From positions 1,241,323 to 1,273,822 of the forward strand of contig RPFO01000312.1 in assembly GCA_009746045.1 (NCBI GenBank): 32,500 nt of DNA. Direction: 5' to 3'. Origin of the DNA: Mesostigma viride. Its lineage: Eukaryota; Streptophyta; Mesostigmatophyceae; Mesostigmatales; Mesostigmataceae. Shown piece after piece: positions 9,095 to 27,075 of this stretch; positions within the stretch are counted from its first letter, which is position 1; the number at the start of each line of letters is the position of its first letter. The notes under the pieces were generated by a model. It was given only the letters and a program-made list of their open reading frames with translations. It had not been told where the DNA came from and made no database searches. The position numbers and the translations under genes were made by a program.

Positions 9095-11301
9095 GGCTGT
9101 CCTAACCCGACCCGTAATGATGCTACACCCGTCCCAGATCCTAGCAGCCGACAGGCCATCTACCAGTTGTACTGCGTAGCCGGCCGTGCCCAGAAGAGAG
9201 AAGAGATGCATGATCCTCATACTGCCGTTGCCATGTCCGCATCTCCAAGGTGGTGGTGTCCCTGTCAAGAGTTGCAGTCCCGCAGGACCCCGCACTGTGC
9301 AACCTTGCCCTCGTCGTCATGGACAGCGACAGGGAACAGGCCTAGAAAAGCCCGGAGACACCTATGCCGGGTGATCACAATATCCCATTTCACCCGGTCA
9401 ACAAACCCACACTTGACCGTCTCTACCACGTCGGCCACCGCGTCAAACAGTGGTGGCACCATGTCTGACCGACACCCACCCACACCGCCATGGCCCCCTC
9501 CGGGCGGGCCAACTCCCACAACATGACACATCAGGCTCGACGCTAGATTCTTTTTTGTCTCCTTGATATACTACGTACGGATGGCGGATAGCGCCGCTCC
9601 CCGGACAGAAGTAGCCGTCAGGGGTGGAATCCCAGACGTCGGCTTCGAATTACCGAGGCTCGCTCGGCGGTGGTGGCTTGGTCGTTGACCGCGACCGGCC
9701 TGTCCGGGAAGGACGATCATGCATGAGCGGGAAAGTCCGTGCAGGGTGTAGCCGCAAGCCGACGTGGATCACCCGTCGCTTGCCCTCCATACACATACAC
9801 CGCCGACGTGGGTCGCACAGTGAAGGGCCAACTATATATCATAACTGGTGGTGTACATACTTGCACACTAATCAGCAATTGTCCTTCAAAAATTATTCTG
9901 TACTGTTGGCTTGTTTCATGTTATATTATGTTATGCGTCAGATTGATCTCATGAATCGAAACAATCACGAGAAATTTAGCGCAGGTTTCGTATGGCTAGC
10001 TTGCGCACCAACTTTCGACTTTGCCCATCAGTGGCCCGGTAATTCGATGAGTTGCATACAGCCGTGCACCAACTTGTAGGAATGCATTTCCTTACGATAT
10101 AACTAGATCCTAACTGCATCTACGTAATGAGCACTAGAGAGGACTAGTACGCCGACAATGCAGCCTGGCTGCCATCACAGGAACTGATGGTTTTCCAATG
10201 GCATGCAGGGCGTATCTGTCACTCCACAGTCAACCTGCATCCTATCAAAACGTTCCCTGTCAGACAGGGCACAACCAAGAAAAAACCACACGCCATCATT
10301 TCTTTAGCATACCCTTCCTGCCTCCTGGTGTGGTATCCTTAACCACAAAACTGGGCTTCAGTGCCGCCCCCTTACAAGTCAAAACTTGGGAACGGCGCAA
10401 ATTCCAGCCACATCCCCCACTTGGTTGCCATTGGTAAATCACCTGGCCTCATCCAGAGAACGGGGGGCATAGGGCGGAGGTCCACACCTCCTAGTTGCCA
10501 CAAAGGTACCGCACATCTGAACGGGGCAACCGGCGCAATGGGCGATTCCCTCCCAGACCTTGCAACGCAAATGAAGATCAACGCCAACAAAGGCACTGGT
10601 AACTCAGGGCCACTGAGAAGACGTGCCCTCCCCATGACACCCAGGCAGGGAGAGGACAGGAGGGTGGCGGTAGGGAATGACAGGCCCGTGGCACTTGCCT
10701 GCCGGCCGTGGAGAGTTCCCTGAAAAGGGAATTAAGTGAAGGCACCCCCAGATAGTACTCAATGGGCCCCAAGTAGCACTCGATAGGGCCTCCTTGACTA
10801 GCATGACCTCCAACATGCCTGGAAGCTTAACAGGCCTTCAAGGGCGCAGCCTCAAGCAAGGGAGGCATCCACCCTTTGTTACTGATTGCAAAATGGCTGG
10901 GACTTGCTTTAGTGGCGGAGGCACGCGTTCCCATGCACATTCACTCCTGAATGAAACACCGTTTGCTGGGGCCACGCACATCCAGGGACCCTCGTGTCAG
11001 CCCGCCCATCTGCAACCCCCACATCGCAACCGCATGGCTGCCACCCCCACATCGCACTCACCTGCTGTCATCCCCATCGTTCGGCACGGCGTTGCAAAAG
11101 AATCTGTTCAAAACACCTGGACAATGCGGCTTGGCATGGCATTGAAGCACCTGGATGGGGCACTGGACCAGGTATTTGGGCAGGGGATTTTTCAAGTGCC
11201 TGGACAGGTACTTTCAAAATGCCTGGATCATGACATATCGTGGACCCACCCAAGTACCCAATCCACCCTACTCGTCAACACGCCTTCGTGTCCAACCCGC
11301 G
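9095..11301. other. 2.2-kb intergenic region, no gene recognised
   Basis: Open frames at 9035-9526 (crossing the end of copy D), 9624-10079 and 10361-10723 lack recognisable motifs and are probably chance. TTACA at 10372-10376 is TGTAA on the minus strand and is the nearest such motif I see downstream of the GT29 gene, about 930 bp after its stop. Near 11120-11240 a CCTGGA-type word (CACCTGGACAA, CACCTGGATGG, TGCCTGGACAGG, TGCCTGGATCA) recurs four times, probably in the 3' UTR or flank of the GT29 gene. Confidence 0.4.
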
Positions 11302-18981
<7,680 letters not shown>

Positions 18982-19009
18982 CTGCAGTGACTGGGGGGGG
19001 GGGGGGGGA

Positions 19010-20819
19010 GACAAGAGGGAGTGCAGAAAAGAGGGGGGAAGAGGGGGGGAGAGAGGGGACGGGGGGCGACGAGGGGGAAGAGAGAGAGGGGACGAGGAAG
19101 GAGAAGGGGGGAAGAGGGACGAAACGGAAGGCAGGAGGAAGACGGAGGAAGAAAAAGGAGAATGGAGGGCAAGACAACAAGGCAGATGAGAAAGGACAGG
19201 AACATGCAGGGAAAATGGGGGCAGACTGGAATGTATAGGAAAAGATAAGAACAAAAGTTTCTCAGATGTAACCAGGTGCCAAACGGTGGCAGCTGGGGAC
19301 CCCTGACAGGCTTAAAGAAAGCAGGCACCGCAGATGCACATTGGGTGCCCAAGCATCTGCACCGGGGGTACGTTATGCAGTTGCTAGATCCCCTTGCTGA
19401 GGCTGCTAGCCATCCCAGGGTGCTGAATATCAATCATTCATGCAGGTAACTTCAGGAGGTAAGTGAGTGGGTAAACAAGAGGGTGAGTGAGTGGGTAAGT
19501 CAGGTAAGTGTCGGCGTCCCTGCCTGCAAGTCCTGGTGTTGTCATTATGCCTCCCATATTACGACACGAAAATAAGCCCAGTTGTTCGTGGAATCAAGCT
19601 ACGCGGTCACCGCATGCCCAATGGCGTCCTTTCCATCGCTACTACCTTCTGTGCAAGCTGAACATTGCCTTGTCTAGGAAGAAAACCTCGTACGTGGATA
19701 CTAACCCCATGTCCTTTGCTTTCAATGGACATGGTCTTGTCATATGTTACTTCTTCTCTTGCAAAAACGGGGCAATTCAAGAGATACTTGTTCAAACTTG
19801 GGATGAATGACATTTTTCTTGCCATTGCTGCAATGTTTCGAACCTTTCAACAATAGAGACCACAATGAAACTAATAACGGTCCGAGCTTGGTAAGCTAGA
19901 CGAAAATGTTTGGTTTCGGCCGCATGACCAGACGCCACTACCACCGCACTACGTTCCCGGATCAGTCCGTAAGAACACGACTTGACGATGAGGCTACACT
20001 CCTTCGACCTAAAAAAAAGCATGTCCACCGCCAACCTCTCGGACGAAGGCAGCCACCAGGCACATGCATTAACCTATCATTCGTTGACAGATAGTGCCAA
20101 GGGTATCTTCCGTGGCTTGCGTGTCTTGACCTAGCATTTTTATGCACACCGTTTCCAGAAAGGCCAGGCAAACTCCGACGGTAGGACAAAAGGTGCAGGA
20201 GGTCACAACAGGGTAAAGAAACAAGAATCACTGTCACGCAAGCAATGCCAGAATTTCCGTGCCACAAATCTAGCTGCCGGTATCGTACATAGTCGCCGTG
20301 CCCTAGGCAAAAGGCGTAATGAATAAATAATTACCAGTGGGTTGACAATGTATGTTCCACTTGCGGCAGCTACTCCGCCCGTCAAACTCTACGCTGTGAA
20401 TGCCGTTTGCGCACGCAGACCGTCATCCAGGGGAAGTTAAGCCGAAGTGATCCATCGCCAAGGCAAAACGAAAAGAGAGCCGACCAAGGGCAGCACTCGC
20501 CACTGAGCCCCGGCTCGTTTCCCCGTAGCTTGTCTATCGCTCATCAATAATCCTCGCGTGCAACCCGGGCGCCATTTTCTCCTGCAAAGCTGAACGTCCC
20601 ACCTGCCAGGCTGAACTACCCTGTAGATAAGAACTCGGAGTTACGAGCCACTCTGTGTTAGCGATTGGCAATAATCTTCCGAGTACAATACCTCCCTGGC
20701 CATAGGTATATCTTTTGGACTCCCTGACAGTTTTCTTTCGCTGCTCTGGCAAGTGGCACGATGAACGCGACATTTTGGTGGGCAGTGTAGCGTGCGCACG
20801 TGCCGCATGCGGCCGCGCT
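19010..20819. other. Upstream flank of the GT29 gene and lower-GC unassigned DNA
   Basis: 19010-19240 is a purine-rich (GGGGA/AGAGG) tract. From about 19500 the sequence is less GC-rich. Minus-strand open stretches at 19825-19607 (SFIPSLNKYLLNCPVFARE and DKTMSIESKGHGVSIHVRG) and 20034-19792 have balanced amino-acid composition but I recognise no family. They may be remains of the same mobile or viral sequence as 20820-21560. Confidence 0.35.
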
Positions 20820-21268
20820 TCAGTACTGTATTCTCTTCCATAGCCGGGTCCGCAGGGCAGCAAGAGGTGGTCTCAAACGTGTTTTGAAGGCATTCTCTGC
20901 AGAATGCAGATTGTACAGGGTCGAACGAGGCATACCGTTTGCTTGTAGGTGGATCTGAGCCGCGCTGTTGGGAGGAATGACGAAGTCAGGGGAGCCAAAG
21001 TCAGTCGCCAAAGTGATACCAAAATCATTCAAGTTGATCGAACCAGGCTCGGCCGTGGATTTTGCGGACTTGTGCTCGCCCGACAACGAGCTCTGGCTGA
21101 TTCAATTGCCGCGGAATGTAAGCGCATGCTCTTCCTCGCTGATGTGTGGATGTCGCAAGCCCGTGAGCAGTGCGCGATTAATTGCCTTCAGAGCACCTGT
21201 CCGCCAGCTCGTCTTCCCACTGGCCTTTCCGTGACCTGTTCGACTTTTGGCAGACGGCGACAGTTAGA
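20820..21268 (-). pseudogene. Decayed, unrecognised protein-coding relic
   Basis: One minus-strand frame is open from about 21268 to the stop at 20820 except for a single TGA at 21102-21104. It reads GKTSWRTGALKAINRALL, HPHISEEEHALTFRGN, stop, then PGSINLNDFGITLATDFGS, IPPNSAAQIHLQANGMP and LRPPLAALRTRLWKRIQY. The composition is that of a folded protein, not of a repeat. A neighbouring frame at 21385-21188 (EAANLPNEVRHTTSYLQTK) and another at 21560-21345 look similar in quality, suggesting frameshifts or introns. I do not recognise the family; a mobile-element or viral origin is only a guess. Confidence 0.35.
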
Positions 21269-21950
21269 GAGCATGACTCTGGTCGTGGCTAAAATTGCCT
21301 TCGTTTGAAGATAGGATGTCGTGTGTCTAACCTCGTTGGGAAGATTAGCTGCTTCTGCTAGCACCGTGCCGAAAAGTATATGCAAGGCGTGCCCATGCCG
21401 GCGTCTTGTGGCAAGTGACTCGAGCTATCTTAGCGCAGGCTGCCTGCAGCTCCTGTTGATAATATTTTAGAGCGCCATGCGTCCAACCCGTGAATGCCGT
21501 TTGCATCCGCGCCGCCATGCATCCAACCCATTGGCTCCGCTGCAAACCTGCGGAAACCAACTGCCACTTGGTATAAACAGGTGGCTGCTTTTTAGAGGCG
21601 GCGTGTTATAGATGGCTTCCAACGAGGGTTGCTGTGAGCATTGCCCGATCTAAATTTAGATGCAACTTGTGCCGTGCATGGCATGCTGCTGCTCATCGAG
21701 AGAATCCATCCTAGGATTTGCCCAGTTCTGGTCGCCATGGCTATTATTATAATCTGTCGCTCCCCTTGTCTCGGTCCATGTGTGAAGTGGCTGCTGTCCC
21801 TGCCCCTGTCATTTGTCTGTAGCCGATTCAGAGCATCGCCCCGCTCGGGAATCCTCCATTTACACGATGTCATCCTTGTCACAATTCTGTTCCTGTCGCG
21901 TGGCCATGTAGCTGACATGGCCTCCCACGGACTGCGCCGCTCCCTGTGCC

Positions 21951-24900
21951 ATGTGCCGCTTGCTCCGAATGCTGTCGCAGGTCACGACGGCCTCCCTGGA
22001 CGGGTGCCAGCTGTCACTGAGGGTCGGCCAGGCTGCCGATGACGTGCAAGGCTCGATGCAACTCCAGAGCGGTATGTGGACAGTGTTACTTATACTACTA
22101 TTGGATGTGGATAGTGTTACTTATGCTACTATTGGATGTGGATAGTGTTACTTATACTACTATTGGATGTGGATAGTGTTGCTTATACTACTATTGGATG
22201 TGGATAGTGTTACTTATACTACTATTGGATGTGGATAGTGTTACTTATACTACTGTTGGATGTGGATAGTGTTGCTTATACTACTATTGGATGTGGATAG
22301 TGTTACTTATACTACTGTTGGATGTGGATAGTGTTACTTCCGTTCTATCCATGCACTTTGATTACTTGGTAATGGGACATGCACTTTGTTGGATGTGTGA
22401 TGCCACCGAGGTGAGGTTTGCTCTTCCTGTTATGAGTTACCTCTTCCGATCATGCCCTAACTCTTTGTCTCGGCTGCATTGGGAAGCTGAAGGTTAGCAC
22501 GGGCGTGCTTGGCCTATCTTCGTGTATGCTCCGCCCCCTTGCCCTCTTTGTTTGTGCCGCTTGGTGTCGTCGCTATGCATGCTACCCTGGTCGCTTGCAC
22601 CACCGAGCGTGCGCATCAATATGTCGTGGATGGTCCTCCCGTCCTCTTTGTGCTGGTTTGGGACCGCCCGCTTGTGGGCTCAAACTGGCAGCTTTTAGGC
22701 TTAAACACATGGGTCTTGGATTCTACTTGTGGACCTGGTTGCCTCCGTAGCCTGCCCTCCCGCCTCGCTGGTTCCTTGTTTCGAGGACGGTGCAGCACAA
22801 TCTGCCCTGCGCCATAATCCACTCTGTGCCATCATTTCACCCTCCTCACATTGTAACAATTACGTTACGCTGTGAGGTGGATGTGTTCACCACCTCATGC
22901 CCAGTCGGTCTTCTCACTCCTCACGACCCTCCTTCTTCGCCCTTTCTCAACCGTTGCTCATCAACCCCGTGAAACGTCCTCCTTACCCTGTTCCCCCACC
23001 ACTTTCCAACCCCTATTCCTTCACCAGCTCACAGCCCTTATTCCTCAACACTTTACCCTGTTCCCCCACCACTTTCCAACCCCTATTCCTTCACCAGCTC
23101 ACAGCCCTTATTCCTCAACACTTTACCCTGTTCCCCCACCACTTTCCAACCCCTATTCCTTCACCAGCTCACAGCCCTTATTCCTCAACACTTTACCCTG
23201 TTCCCCCACCACTTTCCAACCCCTATTCCTTCACCAGCTCACAGCCCTTATTCCTCAACACTTTACCCTGTTCCCCACCACTTTCCAACCCCTATTCCTT
23301 CACCAGCTCACAGCCCTTATTCCTCAACACTTTACCCTGTTCCCCCACCACTTTCCAACCCCTATTCCTTCACCAGCTCACAGCCCTTATTCCTCAACAC
23401 TTTACCCTGTTCCCCCACCACTTTCCAACCCCTATTCCTTCACCAGCTCACAGCCTTATTCCTCAACACTTTGCACCCTGTATTTTATTTCTTCACCCCA
23501 TCTCTTCACCCCGCAGGCTCGCTGCTGGATGTGGTGGAGGAGGCCCCCGGGATAGCCTCCCACTGCCATGTGGTGGCACCCACGGGCGATGCGACGCTGG
23601 GGGTGGTTGGTGCGTCTGCCACCCTATCTGTCGCAACGTTGACATATGTCGCAGCTTCTTTGGTATCTATAGCTTCTATCTATGCAGTCCGTGGTCACAA
23701 GGCAAAGTGGCACCTTGCTTGCGCTGGCCTTCACTTGCTGGCTAGTTTGCTTGCGGAATGCTTTTGGCGCGATGACCTCCTTGGCCGCACTTTGCAACGT
23801 GTGACATCAGGTTTGCAAAGTGTTTCCTGCGCATCCCTCCAGTGTGCAAATACATCAAGTTTGCGCGTCTCGTGTGCAATGACATCAAGTTTGCGCGTCT
23901 CGTGTGCAAGTACAGAAAGTTTGTGTGTCTCGTGTGCAAGTACACAAAGTTTGCGCGTCTCGTGTGCAAGTACAGAAAGTTTGTGCGTCTCGTGTGCAAG
24001 TACACAGAGTTTGCGTGTCTCGTGTGCAAGTACACAAAGTTTGTGCGTCTCGTGTGCAAGTGCATGAAGTTTGCGTGTCTCGTGTGCAAGTACAGAAAGT
24101 TTGCGTGTCTCATGTGCAAGTACAGAAAGTTTGTGCGTCTCGTGTGCAAGTACACAGAGTTTGCGTGTCTCGTGTGCAAGTACACAAAGTTTGCGCGTCT
24201 CATGTGCAAGTGCATGAAGTGTGCGTGTCTCGTGTGCAAGTACACAAAGTTTGCGCGTCTCGTGTGCAAGTGCATGAAGTGTGCGTGTCTCGTGTGCAAG
24301 TACACAAAGTTTGCGTGTCTCGTGTGCAAGTACACAAAGTTTGCGTGTCTCGTGTGCAAGTGCATGAAGTGTGCGTGTCTCGTGTGCAAGTACAGAAAGT
24401 TTGCGTGTCTCATGTGCAAGTGCATGAAGTGTGCGTGTCTCGTGTGCTAGACGTATGGGATCATAAACACACTGCTATGTTTTTATAGGCTGGCTGCGAT
24501 GCCATGCGGCGCTGCTTAAGTAGCAGCGTGTCGCGGCGTGTCACTCATTATGAATTGTGTCTCATCCAGTGCTTTTGATGGGACGTGATTGTTTTTCATA
24601 AAAAGGGAAGCTGTCAGGAAAATGAGCGTTTCATGCACACCCGTAGTTATCCATTATAATACACACCCTACACGTAGCATGCAGAGATGAAAGCACACCC
24701 TGTGTTTTCATCCCTGCATCCTATGTTTTCATCTCTGCCACTGCTAGCCACTTTCACAGCCTCCCCATCGGGCCACGTGGCCCTTGTAACATGACCTTAT
24801 TTGTTTTCGTTTTGTTTGTGCTGTGTGTTGGACATGCATGCGGACATGCGTTTGTCGCGCGCAGGCAAGCAGCTGCGCCGCGTGACCATCTCCGTGTCTC

Positions 24901-24974
24901 AGAGGAAGGCCAAGAAGAGGAAATCCCAGGGGGACGTGCTCGCCATTGAGGCAGCACCTGAGGGTGATGAGTGA
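21951..24974 (+). CDS. Spliced gene of unknown function with basic C-terminus
   Basis: Three exons with matching phases: ...-22071, 23517-23609 and 24865-24974 (stop TGA). The last is bounded by the acceptor CGCGCAG and the first two by donors GTATGT and GTGCGT. From the ATG at 21951 it would encode about 107 residues: SLDGCQLSLRVGQAADDVQG, then GSLLDVVEEAPGIASHCHVV, then GKQLRRVTISVSQRKAKKRK and an acidic end. QRKAKKRKS could be a nuclear localisation signal. If the CAG at 21978-21980 is an acceptor, exon 1 starts at 21981 and there are upstream exons I have not found. Both introns are filled with tandem repeats. No family recognised. Splice signals, phases and absence of stops support a real gene; the start is uncertain. 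Confidence 0.6.
22072..22340 (+). repeat. 31-bp minisatellite beginning at a 5' splice site
   Basis: Eight to nine copies of a 31-bp unit around GGATGTGGATAGTGTTACTT followed by ATACTACTATT. The first unit (GGTATGTGGACAGTGTTACTT) contains the actual donor GTATGT of the exon ending at 22071; in later copies GGTATGTGG has become GGATGTGG, removing the GT. Confidence 0.92.
22985..23470 (+). repeat. 70-bp minisatellite before a 3' splice site
   Basis: Seven copies (one of 69 bp), anchored by CCCCTATTCCTTCACC at 23010, 23080, 23150, 23220, 23289, 23359 and 23429. Units are pyrimidine-rich and each contains CACCAGCTCACAG, an acceptor look-alike. The array ends about 45 bp before the true acceptor at 23516. 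Confidence 0.93.
23840..24450 (+). repeat. 30-bp minisatellite in the second intron of the unknown gene
   Basis: About twenty copies of a 30-bp unit around CGTGTGCAAGTACAcAAAGT followed by TTGcGTGTCT. Because 30 is a multiple of three, frames on both strands stay open for about 200 codons; these are not genes. The unit word GTGCGTCT also occurs at the donor 23610-23617. Confidence 0.95.
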
Positions 24975-25270
24975 AAGCATGGCAAGGTGGCACAACCAGG
25001 GCCCCGACATTGCCGTCGAGTGAACGGTTTCTGAATCTTTATTGAAGTACTGGTGGCAGCTCGCATTCCGGCAGGCTGGCACTGGCTTGGGCAGACCGGC
25101 AGGCTGTCGTCTGTTAGATAGGCGCTAGGGTATTGCTGTCTTCTGGCTGTACATATACGCGTGACCATGCTATGAAGGCTTGCCCGCCTGCCCGCCTGCC
25201 CGCCTGCCCGCCTGCCCGCCTGCCCGCCTGCCCGCCTGCCTGCCATAGGTTATGCTGTTAGTGCATAACC
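24975..25270. other. 3' flank of the unknown gene
   Basis: No gene seen. Contains a tandem (CCCGCCTG)n array at about 25180-25240 that stops shortly before the LINE copy E fragment. Confidence 0.5.
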
Positions 25271-25274
25271 AATG

Positions 25275-25495
25275 CTGGCATGTGGTGATGAATGAGACCA
25301 CCCCCAAGTCTGTGGGGGCTCCACGTGTGACCGCGTAAGGCATTCATAGCGATTCGGGCCGTGGTGGTGCCCACAACCCCGGCTGTAACTAGTCGACCTA
25401 GATAGCTTACACCGGCCATCCATTCCATCCCATGTTCCCCTCCCACTGAGGACTTATGCTCACGTGACGCAGTCACGTGTCTATTAATTAATTAA
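25275..25495 (+). mobile_element. LINE 3' end (copy E, family 2)
   Basis: Plus-strand fragment homologous to the end of copy B. Codons for VVMNETTPKSVGAPRVTA match IVMKETTPKSVGAPRVTA, followed by the same 3' UTR (CCATTCCATCCCATGTTCCC, CCCACTGAGGACTTAT), the CACGTGAC/GTCACGTG hairpin (25461-25479) and an ATTAATTAATTAA tail. Copy E has a premature TAA after RVTA. I could not find a clear target-site duplication, so the 5' boundary is approximate. Confidence 0.8.
25461..25479 (+). other. 3'-terminal hairpin of LINE copy E (family 2)
   Basis: CACGTGACGCAGTCACGTG, 8-bp stem with GCA loop, identical to 6890-6908 and the reverse complement of 6378-6396. Confidence 0.8.
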
Positions 25496-26342
25496 AATGG
25501 CAGTGCACGGGGCCATGTTGGTCCAGTCGTGGTCGTCGACATTAAGGGGTTGGGGCCGAAAGCGCGGTTCTGCTGGGCGCGGATCTGCTGGGCGACTGTG
25601 TTTGGGATCAGGCGATGCCGAGGGCGAGGCCGCAGGAGGAGCCGAGTGGACTACTAGGCGACAGATACGTGGGGCGACGCGGGCAGTCGGAAATCGTGTC
25701 AATTTTTAGGTAACTCCAATCAGTGAAAGTCTATCATGCCTAGCGTGCAGTATACGCTCTGTGGTACAGTCCACTCCAGCTTCAGCAATGTCTCATTTCA
25801 GGGGAACGCATAGTGCACAACAAACTTGCCATGCCCGGTAAAGCCTTGCTAGTTTTCGTTTCGCCCAGATTTCGCCGGCAGTTTTACCCCAACTACTAAC
25901 GCTTGAGTAGTGTCACCGTTGCCTAGCTGCTGGGCCGGGTAGAACTGCCACCGGAGCTGCAGGCGTATTTTCTTGGCTCATCGCGCAGCCATGCACCAGG
26001 CTGCGTTGCGTAGACGAGCGTTTGCTCGTCATAATATTGCGTGATAGCTTCGGGAAAATATATCAGCGTGTGCGTCCTAGAAAGACGAAGCGATTGTGAT
26101 ATTCACGGCCGAATCGGTGTAAAGCTGGCTTTTGGTTCTCAATTCTCAAATTCTCAGAGGGCGGGGGGCGAGATTAGGGGGCACCTTGAAATTAAATAAG
26201 AGGCGTGCGCCTCTATCAAGATATATTTTCGGAGGAGAGTAATTTCTATTGGCGTTAATTTGTAGTATTGTACGACAACATGTCGGAAAGTACTGAAGTC
26301 GCTGTAGTGTCGCGGATCGAGACGTTTCTAGATGGCGAAATT
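25496..26342. other. AT-richer island, left part, with hairpins
   Basis: GC falls through this stretch. Short hairpins: CTACT/AGTAG near 25900; GACGAGC-GTTT-GCTCGTC (26013-26030); AGAGGCG-TG-CGCCTCT (26199-26214). A small plus-strand frame 26280-26387 (MSESTEVAVVSRIETFLDGE...) starts with ATG and ends inside the 26343-26366 palindrome region; 35 residues, unrecognised, low confidence. Confidence 0.4.
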
Positions 26343-26366
26343 AAATATGAGGTGTACCTCATATTT
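26343..26366. repeat. Near-perfect palindrome and 16-bp direct repeat
   Basis: Arms AAATATGAGGT and ACCTCATATTT separated by GT. The first 16 bases (AAATATGAGGTGTACC) recur exactly at 26463-26478, 120 bp downstream. The repeat could be a target-site-like scar or a regulatory site. Confidence 0.8.
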
Positions 26367-26372
26367 AAACTT

Positions 26373-26765
26373 TTATACTTCATTTAGGATTCGCTGATAC
26401 TCATTTCCCATTTCACCTCTCTGGTCCATAATTGGATAATAAATATACCCATTTCCCCGAAAAAATATGAGGTGTACCCTGGGTGCACCTCCAGCGGTAT
26501 CGGTGATTTGAATGGTAGTGCATTGATGGTACTGCACGACGGTATTGGACGGAGTTCCCGGCCGGTCTGGCAAGCGGATTTTGCATCTGACGTTCAGAAA
26601 AGGGCTCGGGTACACGACGCGGCACGACGTTGTAATAAAAAGGCTCGCAGAAAAGAATCCTAGGCGACTATTTGGCGCCGCGTCGGCCTTGATGTTGTTA
26701 ATTTGCTCCGTTGGATCTGCATCTAGGGCATTCCTGGGTTGTTTCGAAACCCGGTCGATGAGATT
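26373..26765 (-). CDS. Unrecognised open frame in AT-richer island
   Basis: 130 open codons on the minus strand between a TAA at 26766-26768 and the stop at 26373. The best internal start is not an ATG, so this is either an exon or a 5'-decayed gene. Stretches such as PTEQINNIKADAAPNSRLGF, SPFLNVRCKIRLPDRPGTPS and GYIYYPIMDQRGEMGNEYQR look like normal protein. The base composition differs from the host exons. I recognise no family; viral or transposon origin is possible. Confidence 0.35.
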   Translation of the reverse strand, partial: NLIDRVSKQPRNALDADPTEQINNIKADAAPNSRLGFFSASLFITTSCRVVYPSPFLNVRCKIRLPDRPGTPSNTVVQYHQCTTIQITDTAGGAPRVHLIFFRGNGYIYYPIMDQRGEMGNEYQRILNEV

Positions 26766-26835
26766 TTACGGAAAAGTCAGGGATATAAGTGATCCTTTTT
26801 TGACACATCGGTGAAAATGTAGAAGTCGGAATGAA

Positions 26836-27075
26836 TTAAACGTCCTCTTGAGAACTTGAGAATTTGATAACTGGACTCGAGATAATAGGTATAAAAGAAT
26901 TCGGTGCCCTAACATGAAAGTTATGAGCTCCGCCGTCAGCCATGGCTACCTCGTGGCTTAGCTCTTTTACTATACCTTGCTTATATATTTTACTACACCT
27001 TGCTTCTATATGTTCATCTAGTCGCTCTACACGTAAGCCAGCCATAATGTCAATGCACAAGGCTACACATTTCCA
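26836..27075 (-). CDS. Second unrecognised open frame in AT-richer island
   Basis: 79 open codons on the minus strand ending at the TAA at 26836. An ATG at 27045 gives MAGLRVERLDEHIEARCSKI, YKQGIVKELSHEVAMADGG, FHVRAPNSFIPIISSPVIKF. Upstream of the TGA at 27076 another frame continues protein-like sequence (RYLVRVFESCRMMKMKG), suggesting a frameshift. No family recognised. Same strand and composition as the frame at 26373-26765, so both may be parts of one inserted element. Confidence 0.35.
   Translation of the reverse strand, partial: WKCVALCIDIMAGLRVERLDEHIEARCSKIYKQGIVKELSHEVAMADGGAHNFHVRAPNSFIPIISSPVIKFSSSQEDV

Noticed and set aside
9035-9526. 163-codon plus-strand frame
   Set aside because: It begins inside the inserted copy D and crosses its target duplication, so it cannot be an intact host gene; no motif seen.
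23742-24488. Long frames on both strands from the 30-bp array
   Set aside because: A 30-bp repeat keeps frames open automatically; it lies in an intron with good splice sites on both sides.
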